Positions 51,769-60,584 of a stretch of DNA of 64,000 nt are shown here, piece by piece. Origin of the DNA: Lachnospiraceae bacterium (GTDB lineage Bacteria; Bacillota; Clostridia; Lachnospirales; Lachnospiraceae). Position numbers and translations under genes: made by a program. The stretch lies in assembly GCA_022769625.1 (NCBI GenBank), contig JALEJP010000019.1, positions 114,980 to 178,979 of the forward strand, in the 5' to 3' direction. The notes under the pieces are model-generated. The model ran no database searches. It saw nothing but the letters and a program-made list of their open reading frames with translations, and was not told where the DNA came from. Position 1 is the stretch's first letter, and every line of letters starts with the position of its first letter.

Positions 51769-51782
51769 TGAACGATTATTCA
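51769..51782. promoter_or_regulatory. CadC/CzrA-type operator
   Basis: TGAACGATTATTCA, the TGAA-N6-TTCA pattern of ArsR/SmtB zinc-efflux repressors. It sits 7 nt downstream of the -10 element, at the transcription start. A second TTTGAACA half-site lies just downstream. Confidence 0.75.
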
Positions 51783-51789
51783 TATGTTT

Positions 51790-51818
51790 ATCATACTCCA
51801 ACTTTTTACCTCTGTCAA
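51790..51818 (-). promoter_or_regulatory. SigA promoter of the metal-efflux operon
   Basis: Minus-strand TTGACA (51813-51818), 17-nt spacer, TATGAT (51790-51795). Its position fixes the repressor start downstream at the TTG. Confidence 0.85.
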
Positions 51819-51833
51819 TACAATTTTTCCTTA

Positions 51834-53780
51834 TCAGCCTTTTTCTTTAATTTCCGCTGTGCGGTAAGCATGGATCAGCTCTTTCAGTTCCGCAATTCTT
51901 TCTTTAATCCTTCTTCCATTGTCCGTGTCTCCCACAAGCTGCCTCTTCTGCCGGTATTCTACGGCTACCCGCTTTGATACAATATCTTTCTCAGCAAGTA
52001 TGGCTGCTTCCGCAGATTCAAAGGGCTCATGTGCGGTGAGCGTCAGACCATAGGAATTGTAGATCAGGGTATAGCCGGCAATTCCCGTTTCCTTGTGATA
52101 GGCCCGTGAGAAACCTCCGTCAATGATCAGCACCTTTCCACCGCACTTCACCGGACTTTCCCCTGATTTTTGGTGAATCGGCACATGCCCGTTGATAATA
52201 TGTACACCTTCCCCCTCCAGTCCGAACTGTTTTAAGATCATGTCTGCCGTCTCCGGCTCTTCAATCAGGCGATAATAGGCATTTTTTTCTTCCCGGCAGA
52301 TCTGTTTATTATCCGTAAAATACCGTTCAAAGGTGGTCATCTTATCTCGTCCGAACAAGGGAGAATCCGGTGCACACCAGAGATACCAGAGAATATTTTT
52401 CCCTTTTTCCTTTTCTTTAGAATCCAGGTTTACAAAGGCGCGCCTTACATAGCTCTCCAGCACATCATAGAGCTCCCTGCCCTGGTACCATTGCCCATAA
52501 AGATTCACTTTTCGAAGCGTCCCGTCCTCATTCATGGGAACACAGCCATGATAGAGCAGATTCCCGTTGTATACCCGGTATAAACTGCCCTGCTTCAGCA
52601 GGAAGTCCACATGCCTCTGCAGTTTATCACTGTTCTGGAAGGCACCGCATAGTTTTTCAATCACCAGCTTTTCCTGTACAGTAAGCTCATAAGGATTGTC
52701 CCGGTCTACCGTGGGAAGGCAGGTGTCAAGCAACGGATATTCTCCCCGGTCGATTTCCACTGTCTTTTTCTCATAGTTGATTTTCTCCAGAAGACATCTC
52801 TTTTCCATTCCGAATTCTGGGTTTTGCATAATAAGCTGACCCTCCAGCTTCAGCTGGATCATCGTGATTGCCTTGTGCATTTTTTTCTCAAGCATCTCCT
52901 GCCCTGAGGCTTCCTCCCTGGCATTTACTCCAAAACGCTCTACACTGTCATCGCTGTAGGTCTGAAGGGCGAAGGTGGCAAGGGGAAGCAGGTTGATTCC
53001 ATATCCGTCTTCCAGAATATCCAGATTTCCATAACGCAGGCAGATACGGATGACTGTAGCAACACAGGCCGGATGACCTGCCGCAGCTCCCATCCAGAGA
53101 ACATCATGGTTACCCCACTGAATATCCAGAGAATGATAATTCATCAGAGCGTCCAGAATCCTGTGCGGTCCAGGCCCACGGTCAAAAATATCACCGATAA
53201 TGTGCAGATGGTCGATAACCATTCGCTGTATCAGCTCTGCCATGGCAATGATGAAATTCTCCGCTCTTCCAATTTCCAGTATCGTCTGAACGATCGCTTC
53301 ATAGTAGGCCCCTTTGTCCAGAACCTCCGGTTTCTCTGTGATAAGCTCCTCGATTACATAGGCATAATCAGCCGGAAGGGCTTTTCGCACCTTGGAACGT
53401 GTGTATTTGGAGGAAACCGTTTTACAGATTTCGATCAATCGATAGAGGGTCACCTTGTACCAGTCTTCCGTATCCTTATGCTGCCGCTTAATCAGTTCCA
53501 GCTTCTCCTGTGGATAATAAATCAAAGTGGCAATGGAACGCTTTTCCTCATCTCCCAGTGTATGTCCGAACACGTCATCGATTTTTTTACGCACGGCACC
53601 GGAACCATTCCGCAGCACATGAGAAAATGCCTCATATTCTCCATGAATATCCGAAAGAAAATGCTCGGTGCCTTTTGGCAGGTTAATAATTGACTGCAGG
53701 TTAATGATTTCCGTGGATGCCTTCCCGATCGTGGGATAAAGCTCTGCAAGATATTCCAGATAATTTTTATTCTTTTCCAT
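51834..53780 (-). CDS. fbp: Fructose-1,6-bisphosphatase class III
   Basis: 648 aa from MEKNKNYLEYLAELYPTIGK (AAAAGGAG upstream). Calcineurin-like metallophosphatase motifs: FLSDIHGEYEAF, IIGDIFDRGPGPH, QWGNHDVLWMGAA and NGHVPIHQKSGESP. It is the gluconeogenic FBPase typical of Firmicutes (B. subtilis Fbp class) and full length. It ends 16 nt from the -35 of the metal-efflux promoter. Confidence 0.96.
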   Translation of the reverse strand: MEKNKNYLEYLAELYPTIGKASTEIINLQSIINLPKGTEHFLSDIHGEYEAFSHVLRNGSGAVRKKIDDVFGHTLGDEEKRSIATLIYYPQEKLELIKRQHKDTEDWYKVTLYRLIEICKTVSSKYTRSKVRKALPADYAYVIEELITEKPEVLDKGAYYEAIVQTILEIGRAENFIIAMAELIQRMVIDHLHIIGDIFDRGPGPHRILDALMNYHSLDIQWGNHDVLWMGAAAGHPACVATVIRICLRYGNLDILEDGYGINLLPLATFALQTYSDDSVERFGVNAREEASGQEMLEKKMHKAITMIQLKLEGQLIMQNPEFGMEKRCLLEKINYEKKTVEIDRGEYPLLDTCLPTVDRDNPYELTVQEKLVIEKLCGAFQNSDKLQRHVDFLLKQGSLYRVYNGNLLYHGCVPMNEDGTLRKVNLYGQWYQGRELYDVLESYVRRAFVNLDSKEKEKGKNILWYLWCAPDSPLFGRDKMTTFERYFTDNKQICREEKNAYYRLIEEPETADMILKQFGLEGEGVHIINGHVPIHQKSGESPVKCGGKVLIIDGGFSRAYHKETGIAGYTLIYNSYGLTLTAHEPFESAEAAILAEKDIVSKRVAVEYRQKRQLVGDTDNGRRIKERIAELKELIHAYRTAEIKEKG

Positions 53781-53851
53781 AAACACTCCTTTTCCACCGC
53801 ATTTTCTGTCTGCGTCACAGTTCGATTCGAATTTTGCTCTTATTTTTTCTA

Positions 53852-53880
53852 AGTGTATCAAAATTCCACGATTCCTTCAA
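53852..53880 (-). promoter_or_regulatory. Promoter of fbp
   Basis: Minus-strand TTGAAG (53875-53880), 17-nt spacer, TACACT (53852-53857), 72 nt before the fbp ATG. Confidence 0.65.
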
Positions 53881-53911
53881 TCCATTTTTTGCAAACGCTA
53901 TGGAGCTTTCC

Positions 53912-54005
53912 GGGAACTGCCGGACAAACGAAAACGGAGACGACAGTTCCCATTCTCATCCGGCCATATATTTTCTGCCGGATGAAACAGCACCTGTCGC
54001 CTCCG
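53912..54005 (-). other. Structured 3' region after alsT with alternative stems
   Basis: Minus-strand 12-bp stem CGGAGGCGACAG/CTGTCGTCTCCG (one G-U) encloses a CATCCGGC/GCCGGATG hairpin and is followed by TTTTCG. Part of its 3' arm can instead pair GGGAACTG with CAGTTCCC downstream (53944-53951 with 53912-53919). It starts 37 nt after the alsT stop and ends before the fbp promoter. It is at least a terminator; the alternative pairing resembles a switch. Confidence 0.45.
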
Positions 54006-54042
54006 ATTACGTTTTTCTTTTGCTATAACTTAGACTGGAAAA

Positions 54043-55533
54043 TCAGTCACTTTCATTCAGTCCTTCTTCTGCCTCACGTTCCAGATCCGGGAATGCAGAC
54101 AGCATCGGTTTTTTATTCTTGCCCTTTATCTTTCTGTCCACATAGTTTTTCGTAATCTTTGCTACCAGCGGTGACAGAGCCAGGACACCAATCAGGTTCG
54201 GTATTGCCATAAGTCCGTTAAAGGTATCGGACAGATCCCATGCCAGATCCAGACTCATCGTTGCACCGAACAGAATAAATACGATAAAAATCACACGATA
54301 GATAATTGTTTTGGAAGAACCGAAAAGATACTCAAATGCTTTCGTTCCATAATGGCTCCATCCAAGAACCGTAGAGAATGCAAACAGCAGGATAGCCAGT
54401 GCGATAAATGCAGGGCCAACCTTTCCAAATGCCGTGGCAAATGCCTCTCCCACCAGCGCAGATCCTTCAGCACTGCTGATCACCTCGCCCGTTTCCAGAT
54501 TTACCAGACCGGAGGTCAGTACTACCAGCGCAGTCATCGTGCAGACTACGATCGTATCCGCAAACACTTCAAAGATTCCCCACATACCCTGGCGAACCGG
54601 CTCTTTTACGTTGGAGCTTGAGTGAACCATAACAGAAGAACCAAGACCTGCCTCATTGGAGAATACGCCGCGTTTCATCCCCCAGGTAACTGCCATTTTG
54701 ATTCCGGATCCAACAATACCGCCGCCGACTGCCTTCATGGCAAAGGCACCTTTGAAGATAGCAACAAAAGCCGCTCCAATCTGACCTGCATGTACAATAC
54801 ATACCACCAGGGCACCAATGATATACAGGATAGCCATAAACGGAACCAGTTTTTCCGTAACGGATGCAATACGTTTGATACCGCCCACAATAACGAGTGC
54901 GGCAAGAACCATCAGAACAATACCGGTGATCAGGGTTGGAATACCAAACGCCGCTTTCATGTTGCCTGCAATCGAGTTGATCTGACTCATATTACCGATT
55001 CCAAAAGAAGCCAGCAGGCAGAAAACAGAAAACAGAACAGCCAGCACGGCACCGACCTGCTTCATACCTTTTTTCGCGCCAAGGCCGTCACGCAGGTAAT
55101 ACATGGCACCTCCGCTCCATTCTCCCTTTTCATTCTTTCTGCGGAAATAAATACCAAGGACATTTTCTGAATAGTTCGTCATCATGCCAAAAAATGCCAC
55201 GATCCACATCCAGAAAATAGCACCCGGCCCACCAAACAGCAGTGCAGAAGCCACACCAACGATATTACCGGTACCAATGGTGGCAGCCAGCGCCGTACAC
55301 AGAGACTGGAACTGAGAAATCGAATGATCCTGAGCTCCTGTGTGTTTTGTGATATGGCGGTCCGTAAAGATACTTCCCAGTGTATGCTTCATCCAGTACC
55401 CGAAATGACTCAGCTGAAATACCTTTGTCAGCCCTGTCATCAAAATTCCGGTACCTACCAGAAGGACCAGCATCGGAATGCCCCAGACGAAACCATTGAC
55501 CGCTCCGTTCACCTTTGTAATCAAATCAATCAT
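54043..55533 (-). CDS. Alanine/glycine:cation symporter (AGCS)
   Basis: 496 aa from MIDLITKVNGAVNGFVWGIP (GAGAGGAG upstream). AGCS blocks: FQSLCTALAATIGTGNIVGVASAL, GGPGAIFWMWIVAFFGMMTNYSE, and FSNEAGLGSSVMVHSSSNVKEPVRQGMWGIFEVF. About 11 helices and a charged C-terminal tail. Imports alanine or glycine with Na+. A long leader with an intrinsic terminator precedes it. AlsT-like, but the glycine/alanine preference is undecided. Confidence 0.93.
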   Translation of the reverse strand: MIDLITKVNGAVNGFVWGIPMLVLLVGTGILMTGLTKVFQLSHFGYWMKHTLGSIFTDRHITKHTGAQDHSISQFQSLCTALAATIGTGNIVGVASALLFGGPGAIFWMWIVAFFGMMTNYSENVLGIYFRRKNEKGEWSGGAMYYLRDGLGAKKGMKQVGAVLAVLFSVFCLLASFGIGNMSQINSIAGNMKAAFGIPTLITGIVLMVLAALVIVGGIKRIASVTEKLVPFMAILYIIGALVVCIVHAGQIGAAFVAIFKGAFAMKAVGGGIVGSGIKMAVTWGMKRGVFSNEAGLGSSVMVHSSSNVKEPVRQGMWGIFEVFADTIVVCTMTALVVLTSGLVNLETGEVISSAEGSALVGEAFATAFGKVGPAFIALAILLFAFSTVLGWSHYGTKAFEYLFGSSKTIIYRVIFIVFILFGATMSLDLAWDLSDTFNGLMAIPNLIGVLALSPLVAKITKNYVDRKIKGKNKKPMLSAFPDLEREAEEGLNESD

Positions 55534-55709
55534 AATTTTTCTCCTCTCTTCCTGAACTTTCTGTCTATCCGTTCCAGACAGCAGCATAAGCTGGTTATAT
55601 CCCTGCATATGCAGACAGACGACTCCAATATACCAAACCTTTGTCTCTGCCGGATGAGCTGACACTTCCTGGTTATCCAGTGAATACTCCCTTGAAGAAC
55701 AAAAATGCG

Positions 55710-55746
55710 TTACACAGGAAATTTGAAGGAATATCCTGATGTAAAA
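55710..55746. repeat. Degenerate copy of the 20-bp hairpin repeat (family A, copy A2)
   Basis: TTACACAGGAAATTTGAAGG continues ATATCCTGATGTAA, matching copy A1 (1728-1771) with only a few changes and one indel, so the right arm is no longer perfectly complementary. It lies between the leader terminator and the AGCS start. Confidence 0.75.
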
Positions 55747-55748
55747 AT

Positions 55749-55897
55749 AAAAAAACAGACGAGACTCTCATCTCATCTGTCATCTGCATTTCCATGTATA
55801 TGCCTATGCCTTACATTCCGAGTGCCTTCGCTCACACCATCGTAAGCGTACAAATCAAAGCTTTGCTTAATCTGAAGTACCTGTTCAATTTCTTTTA
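55749..55897 (-). promoter_or_regulatory. Structured leader RNA with terminator upstream of the AGCS gene (riboswitch candidate)
   Basis: Starting just after a consensus promoter, the minus-strand leader has a long hairpin closed by GTAC/GTAC around CAAAGCTTTG, a GCTTAC/GTGAGC hairpin, a GCGAAGGCAC segment, and ATGTA-[AGGCATAGGCATA]-TACAT. A terminator follows: CAGATGAGA/TCTCGTCTG then T7 (55749-55779). The last stem-loop resembles, loosely, the CUCUCAGGCAAAAGGACAGAG part of glycine aptamers, and AGCS genes are known glycine-riboswitch targets. The standard consensus is otherwise not met. Confidence 0.5.
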
Positions 55898-55899
55898 CT

Positions 55900-55928
55900 A
55901 AAGTATCACAGCAAAAAAGGATTGTCAA
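55900..55928 (-). promoter_or_regulatory. SigA promoter of the AGCS transcript
   Basis: Minus-strand TTGACA (55923-55928), 17-nt spacer, TACTTT (55900-55905), placing the start at about 55893. Confidence 0.8.
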
Positions 55929-55997
55929 GATTTTTTTGTATTTCCTGTGTATTTTTGTCCCATTTTGTTGTAAAATAGCAGTCAGGAAGTGATTTCA

Positions 55998-56678
55998 ATG
56001 AAAAATTTTTCGATTTGTACTTTTTCATTCCAACGCAGGAATCGCCTTTTCCTCCTGACCGGTTCTCTGCTTGCCGCAAGTGAGATCTGCAAGCAGCTTT
56101 ACCTGACCTTCCGGATCAACCATGGTTCCTATCTGTGGTGGAATTTTCCGTTTCAGCTCTGCAGCATTGCCATGTATATTCTTCTTGTGCTGCCCTGGGT
56201 CAAAAACAGGAAGATCCGCGGTATCCTGCTGCAGTTTCTGATGTGTTACAGTATGCTCGGGGGGATTGCAGCCTTCGCAGATACCAGCGGCATGCATTAT
56301 CCGGTTCTGTGGCTGACCATCCACTCCTATCTCTGGCATATTATCCTCATTTTCACCGGCATCTTTTCTGCCATGGTATACAAAAGGGAGGTTTACCCCG
56401 GAGGAAATCATTCCTTTTTCTTTGCCACCTGCCTGTATCTTCTCTGTTGTATCGCAGCAGAGTGGATCAATGCTGCCGTAAATCCCATCGGAGTGATCAA
56501 TCTGTTTTATATCAATCCCCATTACCAGATGACACAGGTTTTCTTCGGCAGCCTGGTACCCTATATCGGAAACCGGTCAGCAATCTGTGTTTACATTTCA
56601 GCAACGACAGCAGGTGCCGGTATCCTTCATATTTTATGGAATCTGCTGTCTCATCGCAGAATAATGTATGCCAGATAG
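55998..56678 (+). CDS. YwaF-like integral membrane protein
   Basis: 226 aa from MKNFSICTFSFQRRNRLFLL; AGGAAG is 8 nt before the ATG at 55998. Six to seven membrane helices. The pattern WWNFPFQLCSIAMY, then PVLWLTIHSYLWHIILIF and a late VNPIGVINLFYINPH fits the TIGR02206/YwaF family of unknown function. Single gene; its 3' end overlaps the convergent exchanger gene by 28 nt. Confidence 0.8.
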   Translation: MKNFSICTFSFQRRNRLFLLTGSLLAASEICKQLYLTFRINHGSYLWWNFPFQLCSIAMYILLVLPWVKNRKIRGILLQFLMCYSMLGGIAAFADTSGMHYPVLWLTIHSYLWHIILIFTGIFSAMVYKREVYPGGNHSFFFATCLYLLCCIAAEWINAAVNPIGVINLFYINPHYQMTQVFFGSLVPYIGNRSAICVYISATTAGAGILHILWNLLSHRRIMYAR

Positions 56679-57601
56679 ACCGCATAGGCTGCTACCATGG
56701 CAATCCCCTCCCTTTTCTCCAGTTTCCGGAACCGAAGGGCAGGCAAAAATACTGCCAGACTCATAAGAATCAGAACGAAAGTATCAATCAGGGATTCCAT
56801 TTCCACATGAAGCGGTGAAATGGCAGATGCCGCTCCCAGAATCAACAGGATGTTAAAAATATTGGAACCAACCACATTGCCCAGTGCGATATCGCTTTCC
56901 TTCTTTGCCGCAGCAACCACGGAAGTCACAAGCTCCGGCAAAGAAGTCCCGATAGATACGATTGTCAGACCAACCAGTGTCTCACTCATTCCCCAGGCCA
57001 GTGCAATATCCGTAGCACTGTCCACCACGATCTTGCCTCCGACTACGATGCCGGCAAGTCCCACTGCAATATATAGCAGGCTCCTTCCCATTGACATGAT
57101 CGGATACTCCTCTTCTTCTCCGTCCTCCTGACGGCTGCGCATGGCTGCCCGTATCATCAGAAGCAGAAAGATCACAAAAATACCAAGTAAAATCAGTCCA
57201 TCCACTCTGCTCAGCATATTTTGTCCGGTACCGCTCAGAACCCGATCTGCTGCTAAAAACAACAGTACTGCTGCAGCCAGAATAGAAAGCGGAAAATCTC
57301 GTTTTAAAAGTGCAGCATCCATTTTCATGGGCTGCATAATTGCACTCAGTCCTGCAACAATCATCAGATTGAAAATATTGGAACCGATGACATTGCCAAG
57401 AGAAATACCATTCTGTTCCTGAACCGATGCTGTAATACTGACTGCAGCTTCCGGACAACTCGTTCCAAATGCCACAACCGTCAGACCGATGAGAATCGTC
57501 GGCACACGCAGATTTTTTGCAACCGACGAGCTTCCATCCACAAACACATCCGCTCCTTTCACCAGAAAGAAAAATCCCACGATCAAAAGCAGGTACATCA
57601 T
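56651..57601 (-). CDS. Calcium/sodium antiporter, CaCA family (YrbG-like)
   Basis: 316 aa from MMYLLLIVGFFFLVKGADVF; GGGAGG lies upstream of the ATG at 57601. Ten helices in two inverted alpha repeats, each with the ion-binding signature: GTSCPEAAVSITAS and GTSLPELVTSVVAA, plus GNVIGSNIFN and GNVVGSNIFN. A charged cytoplasmic loop (SRQEDGEEEEYP) separates the halves. Exports Ca2+ against Na+ or H+. Confidence 0.94.
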   Translation of the reverse strand: MMYLLLIVGFFFLVKGADVFVDGSSSVAKNLRVPTILIGLTVVAFGTSCPEAAVSITASVQEQNGISLGNVIGSNIFNLMIVAGLSAIMQPMKMDAALLKRDFPLSILAAAVLLFLAADRVLSGTGQNMLSRVDGLILLGIFVIFLLLMIRAAMRSRQEDGEEEEYPIMSMGRSLLYIAVGLAGIVVGGKIVVDSATDIALAWGMSETLVGLTIVSIGTSLPELVTSVVAAAKKESDIALGNVVGSNIFNILLILGAASAISPLHVEMESLIDTFVLILMSLAVFLPALRFRKLEKREGIAMVAAYAVYLAYIILR

Positions 57602-57864
57602 TTTCTTATCCTCCCATATTTCATTCATTTCCGCAGATAATCGCTCTCCATTTGAGCAGATCCTGCAGACTTGGATCCTTTCCAGTATAATATGAATCTG
57701 CCACAAGAACAAGAGAAAATCTGACAAGCTGATCCTATCCTGTTTCTGTTCATTCACCACTTGTCCTCTATGTTAAAATCGGTAATAATGTCTCATATGC
57801 AGTCATGTTATATGTTCTGAAACGTAATATTTCTGAATTTAATGTAGAATTTCAACAAAAAAGG

Positions 57865-57893
57865 TTGTATCTTTCGCCATTATTCGATAAAAT
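57865..57893 (+). promoter_or_regulatory. Promoter of the nhaC-C39 operon
   Basis: TTGTAT (57865-57870), 17-nt spacer, TAAAAT (57888-57893), 56 nt before the ATG. Confidence 0.65.
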
Positions 57894-57948
57894 GAACTAA
57901 GATTGTCCATTCGGAGGAGAAAACAACAGAGGAAAGTGAGGTAATTTT

Positions 57949-59472
57949 ATGGACGGTTCAATTTTTATCGGAACATGGTGGTCTCTCGTACCGCCGCTTC
58001 TGGCCATTATACTGGCCCTCGTTACAAAGGAGGTCTACAGCTCCCTTTTTATCGGTGTCACCGTCGGTGCACTGCTGTACACCGGATTCCATCCCTGGAA
58101 TGCATTTGTAGCTCTTTTTGACATTATGAAAAGCAGCATGAATCTGAATATTCTGATTTTTGATGTGCTTCTCGGTATGATCATTGTACTTATGGCAAAG
58201 TCCGGAGGTTCTGCCGCCTACGGAAACTGGGCGGGCTCCAAAATCAAGACCAAACGTAGTGCATTGCTTGCCACAACCGGTCTTGGAATCCTGATTTTTG
58301 TGGATGACTATTTCAACTGTCTGACAGTCGGATCCGTTATGCGCCCGGTTACAGACCGTTACAAAGTATCCAGAGCAAAACTTGCCTATATCATCGATGC
58401 AACAGCTGCTCCGGTCTGCATTATCGCACCTATTTCCAGCTGGGCTGCCGCAGTAAACTCTTACGTACCGGATGATGCCGGCATCACAGGCTTTCAGCTT
58501 TTCCTTCGCACCATCCCCTACAACCTGTACGCCCTGCTGACACTGGCAATGGTACTTTTTATCATTATCACAGGTCTGGATTTTGGTCTGATGAAAAAGC
58601 ATGAAGACAATGCAGCAAAGGGTGATCTCTTTACCAGCGGAAGAGAGGAATTTGAACAGACAAAACCGGAGGATACTTCCAAAAAGGGACATGTCATGGA
58701 TCTGGTTCTCCCCGTTGCCGTTTTGATCATCTCTGCCATCGGCGCCATGATCTATACCGGTTTCCTCGGAGGAGCCACCGATATCATCACGGCATTTGCC
58801 GGCTGCGATGCAGAAACCAGTCTGATTTTTGCCACAATGATCACGGTTCTTTTCATGCTTGTCCTGTATCTGCCCCGCGGTGTTGTCACCTTCAAGGGAT
58901 TCATGGACAGCTTTGTGGAAGGCTTTAAGCTTATGATTCCTGCAATCGCAATTCTGATTTTTGCCTGGACATTGAAAGGCATGGGCGATGCTCTGGAAAT
59001 CGGCGCATTTGTAAAAACCATTGTAGGAACCGGTGCTTCCGCAAGCATCATTGTTCCGGCTATCATGTTTGCTATCGCCGTATTTCTGGCATTCTCCACC
59101 GGCACAAGCTGGGGTACTTTTGCCATCCTGGTTCCCATCGTCATTGCCATGTTCCCGGAAGCAAAAGATCTGGAAATGATGATCATCTCCGTCTCTGCCG
59201 TACTGGCAGGTGCTGTATGCGGCGATCATGTATCTCCGATCTCCGATACTACGGTAATGTCCTCCGCGGGTGCACAGAGTAACCACATCAATCATGTCTC
59301 CACGCAGATGCAGTACGCGGCTGTTGTTGCTGTTGTATGTATCATCGGCTATCTGATCGCAGGCATTACTAAAATATGGTGGATCACACTCCTGTTAAGT
59401 CTGGTACTTCTGTTTCTGGTACTCACCGGTATTCGCAGCTACACAGCCAGAAAGGAAAAAGCAGGCAAATGA
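57949..59472 (+). CDS. Na+/H+ antiporter, NhaC family
   Basis: 507 aa, about 12 helices, GTGAGG before the ATG. NhaC blocks: GILIFVDDYFNCLTVGSVMRPVTD and AVCGDHVSPISDTTVMSSAGAQ, with conserved acidic and polar residues within membrane. Exchanges Na+ (possibly with organic anion, as in malate/lactate NhaC variants) for H+. Its stop overlaps the start of the C39-like gene (ATGA), so the two are co-translated. Confidence 0.92.
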   Translation: MDGSIFIGTWWSLVPPLLAIILALVTKEVYSSLFIGVTVGALLYTGFHPWNAFVALFDIMKSSMNLNILIFDVLLGMIIVLMAKSGGSAAYGNWAGSKIKTKRSALLATTGLGILIFVDDYFNCLTVGSVMRPVTDRYKVSRAKLAYIIDATAAPVCIIAPISSWAAAVNSYVPDDAGITGFQLFLRTIPYNLYALLTLAMVLFIIITGLDFGLMKKHEDNAAKGDLFTSGREEFEQTKPEDTSKKGHVMDLVLPVAVLIISAIGAMIYTGFLGGATDIITAFAGCDAETSLIFATMITVLFMLVLYLPRGVVTFKGFMDSFVEGFKLMIPAIAILIFAWTLKGMGDALEIGAFVKTIVGTGASASIIVPAIMFAIAVFLAFSTGTSWGTFAILVPIVIAMFPEAKDLEMMIISVSAVLAGAVCGDHVSPISDTTVMSSAGAQSNHINHVSTQMQYAAVVAVVCIIGYLIAGITKIWWITLLLSLVLLFLVLTGIRSYTARKEKAGK

Positions 59473-60077
59473 AACGCATCCTGAAGGTTCCATACCTGGA
59501 TCAGAGTGTACGATATCCAACCGGATGCGAAAGTGTATCTTCTGTAATGCTGCTGCAGTATCTGGGATATCCGGTCACAGTGGATTCTTTTATTGAAAAT
59601 TATCTGGACAAAAAAGACTTCGAACAGCGTCCCGATGGCCTTTACGGTGCAGATCCAAACCAGTATTTCTGTGGAAGCCCTTATGATCCGGACTCCTTTG
59701 GATGCTATGCTCCGGTTATCTGCCGTGCTCTGGAAAAAGCGGCAGGTGACCGGTATACCGTAAAGAACGAGACGGGAACACCGATCGCCATTCTTCTTGA
59801 GAAATACATCAATCAGGGCATGCCGGTTGTTTTCTGGGCAAGCATCAATATGCTCCCACCAATTACCGGACCCTGCTGGAAACTATTTGACAGTGGAAAG
59901 ATCTTTACCTGGATTTCCAATGAGCACTGTATGCTGCTTGTTGGTTACGACGACACCGGTTATTATTTCAACGACCCGTATGAAAATCATGGTTTGATCC
60001 ATTATCCGAAAGCACTGACCGAGGAGAGGCACGCAGCCCAGTATCAGATGGCTGTCGGACTTTGTGCCAGGATTTAG
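59469..60077 (+). CDS. C39-like cysteine peptidase-fold protein
   Basis: 202 aa from MKRILKVPYLDQSVRYPTGC; the ATG overlaps the nhaC stop. Papain-like peptidase C39_2 features: Cys in TGCESVSSVMLLQYLGY and His in NEHCMLLVGYDD followed by YYFNDPY (third catalytic Asp). There is no signal peptide, so it should be cytoplasmic. Substrate unknown. Coupling to an antiporter is unusual; it could process or regulate it, which is speculation. Confidence 0.85.
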   Translation: MKRILKVPYLDQSVRYPTGCESVSSVMLLQYLGYPVTVDSFIENYLDKKDFEQRPDGLYGADPNQYFCGSPYDPDSFGCYAPVICRALEKAAGDRYTVKNETGTPIAILLEKYINQGMPVVFWASINMLPPITGPCWKLFDSGKIFTWISNEHCMLLVGYDDTGYYFNDPYENHGLIHYPKALTEERHAAQYQMAVGLCARI

Positions 60078-60089
60078 TTTGGAATAATC

Positions 60090-60140
60090 AAAGAGTGATT
60101 TCTGATTCCTTTACAGGGATTTCAGAAATCACTCTTTTTT
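60090..60140 (+). terminator. Terminator of the nhaC-C39 operon
   Basis: Perfect 16-bp stem AAAGAGTGATTTCTGA with its complement, ending in T6 on the plus strand. Confidence 0.92.
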
Positions 60141-60281
60141 GCTTTTTTTTAAAAACATTTTTGCATATTCCTTACAACATGCTATAATTACTTGCGGAGA
60201 TAGTATTTGTTTCAAAACTGTACTCTGTTCCATATCTGATTCACTGTATCATTTCAGATTACAGCTGCAATACAGATCCAA

Positions 60282-60524
60282 TGTGCCAGAATTCTGAAAA
60301 TCGAATACCCGAAGGCAACCGCCATTGCCATCGAAGTCGGCATGCAGAACAGCGGGCTCGCTGTATCACTCGCCACTGCTAATTTTGCTTCCAACCCGCT
60401 TGCAACGCTTCCGGGAGCCATTTTCAGCGTATGGCACAACATCGCAGGATCCATATTCGCCGGAATACGGCGCAGAGGACAACATCGCAGGGAACAAATG
60501 AGCACTGCAAAGCAATCGACATGA
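60282..60524 (+). pseudogene. Remnant of a bile acid:sodium symporter (BASS) gene, C-terminal part
   Basis: The reading frame gives [20 protein letters not shown] then [20 protein letters not shown] and [20 protein letters not shown]. This is the highly conserved C-terminal region of BASS/YocS transporters. The rest of the gene (over 200 codons) is missing upstream, where the terminator of the previous operon lies only about 140 nt away. After IFAG the sequence degenerates ([14 protein letters not shown]). The reverse-strand ORF here is a shadow. Confidence 0.8.
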
Positions 60525-60584
60525 CTCCCTGAAAGTTCCTGAATGCAATAAACAGAAAACTTAAGCTCAGAATACCGATAAAAT

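Noticed and set aside
53912-54005. Cobalamin riboswitch
   Set aside because: AGGTGC and AATGGGAA fragments recall the class, but the conserved GCCACTG box is absent and the downstream fbp promoter makes control of fbp unlikely.
57958-59295. 445-aa minus-strand ORF opposite nhaC
   Set aside because: Extreme Cys/His/Gly/Asp-rich composition and full overlap with a clear transporter gene: shadow frame.
60254-60505. 83-aa minus-strand ORF
   Set aside because: Reverse complement of the BASS remnant, whose conserved protein signature is on the plus strand.
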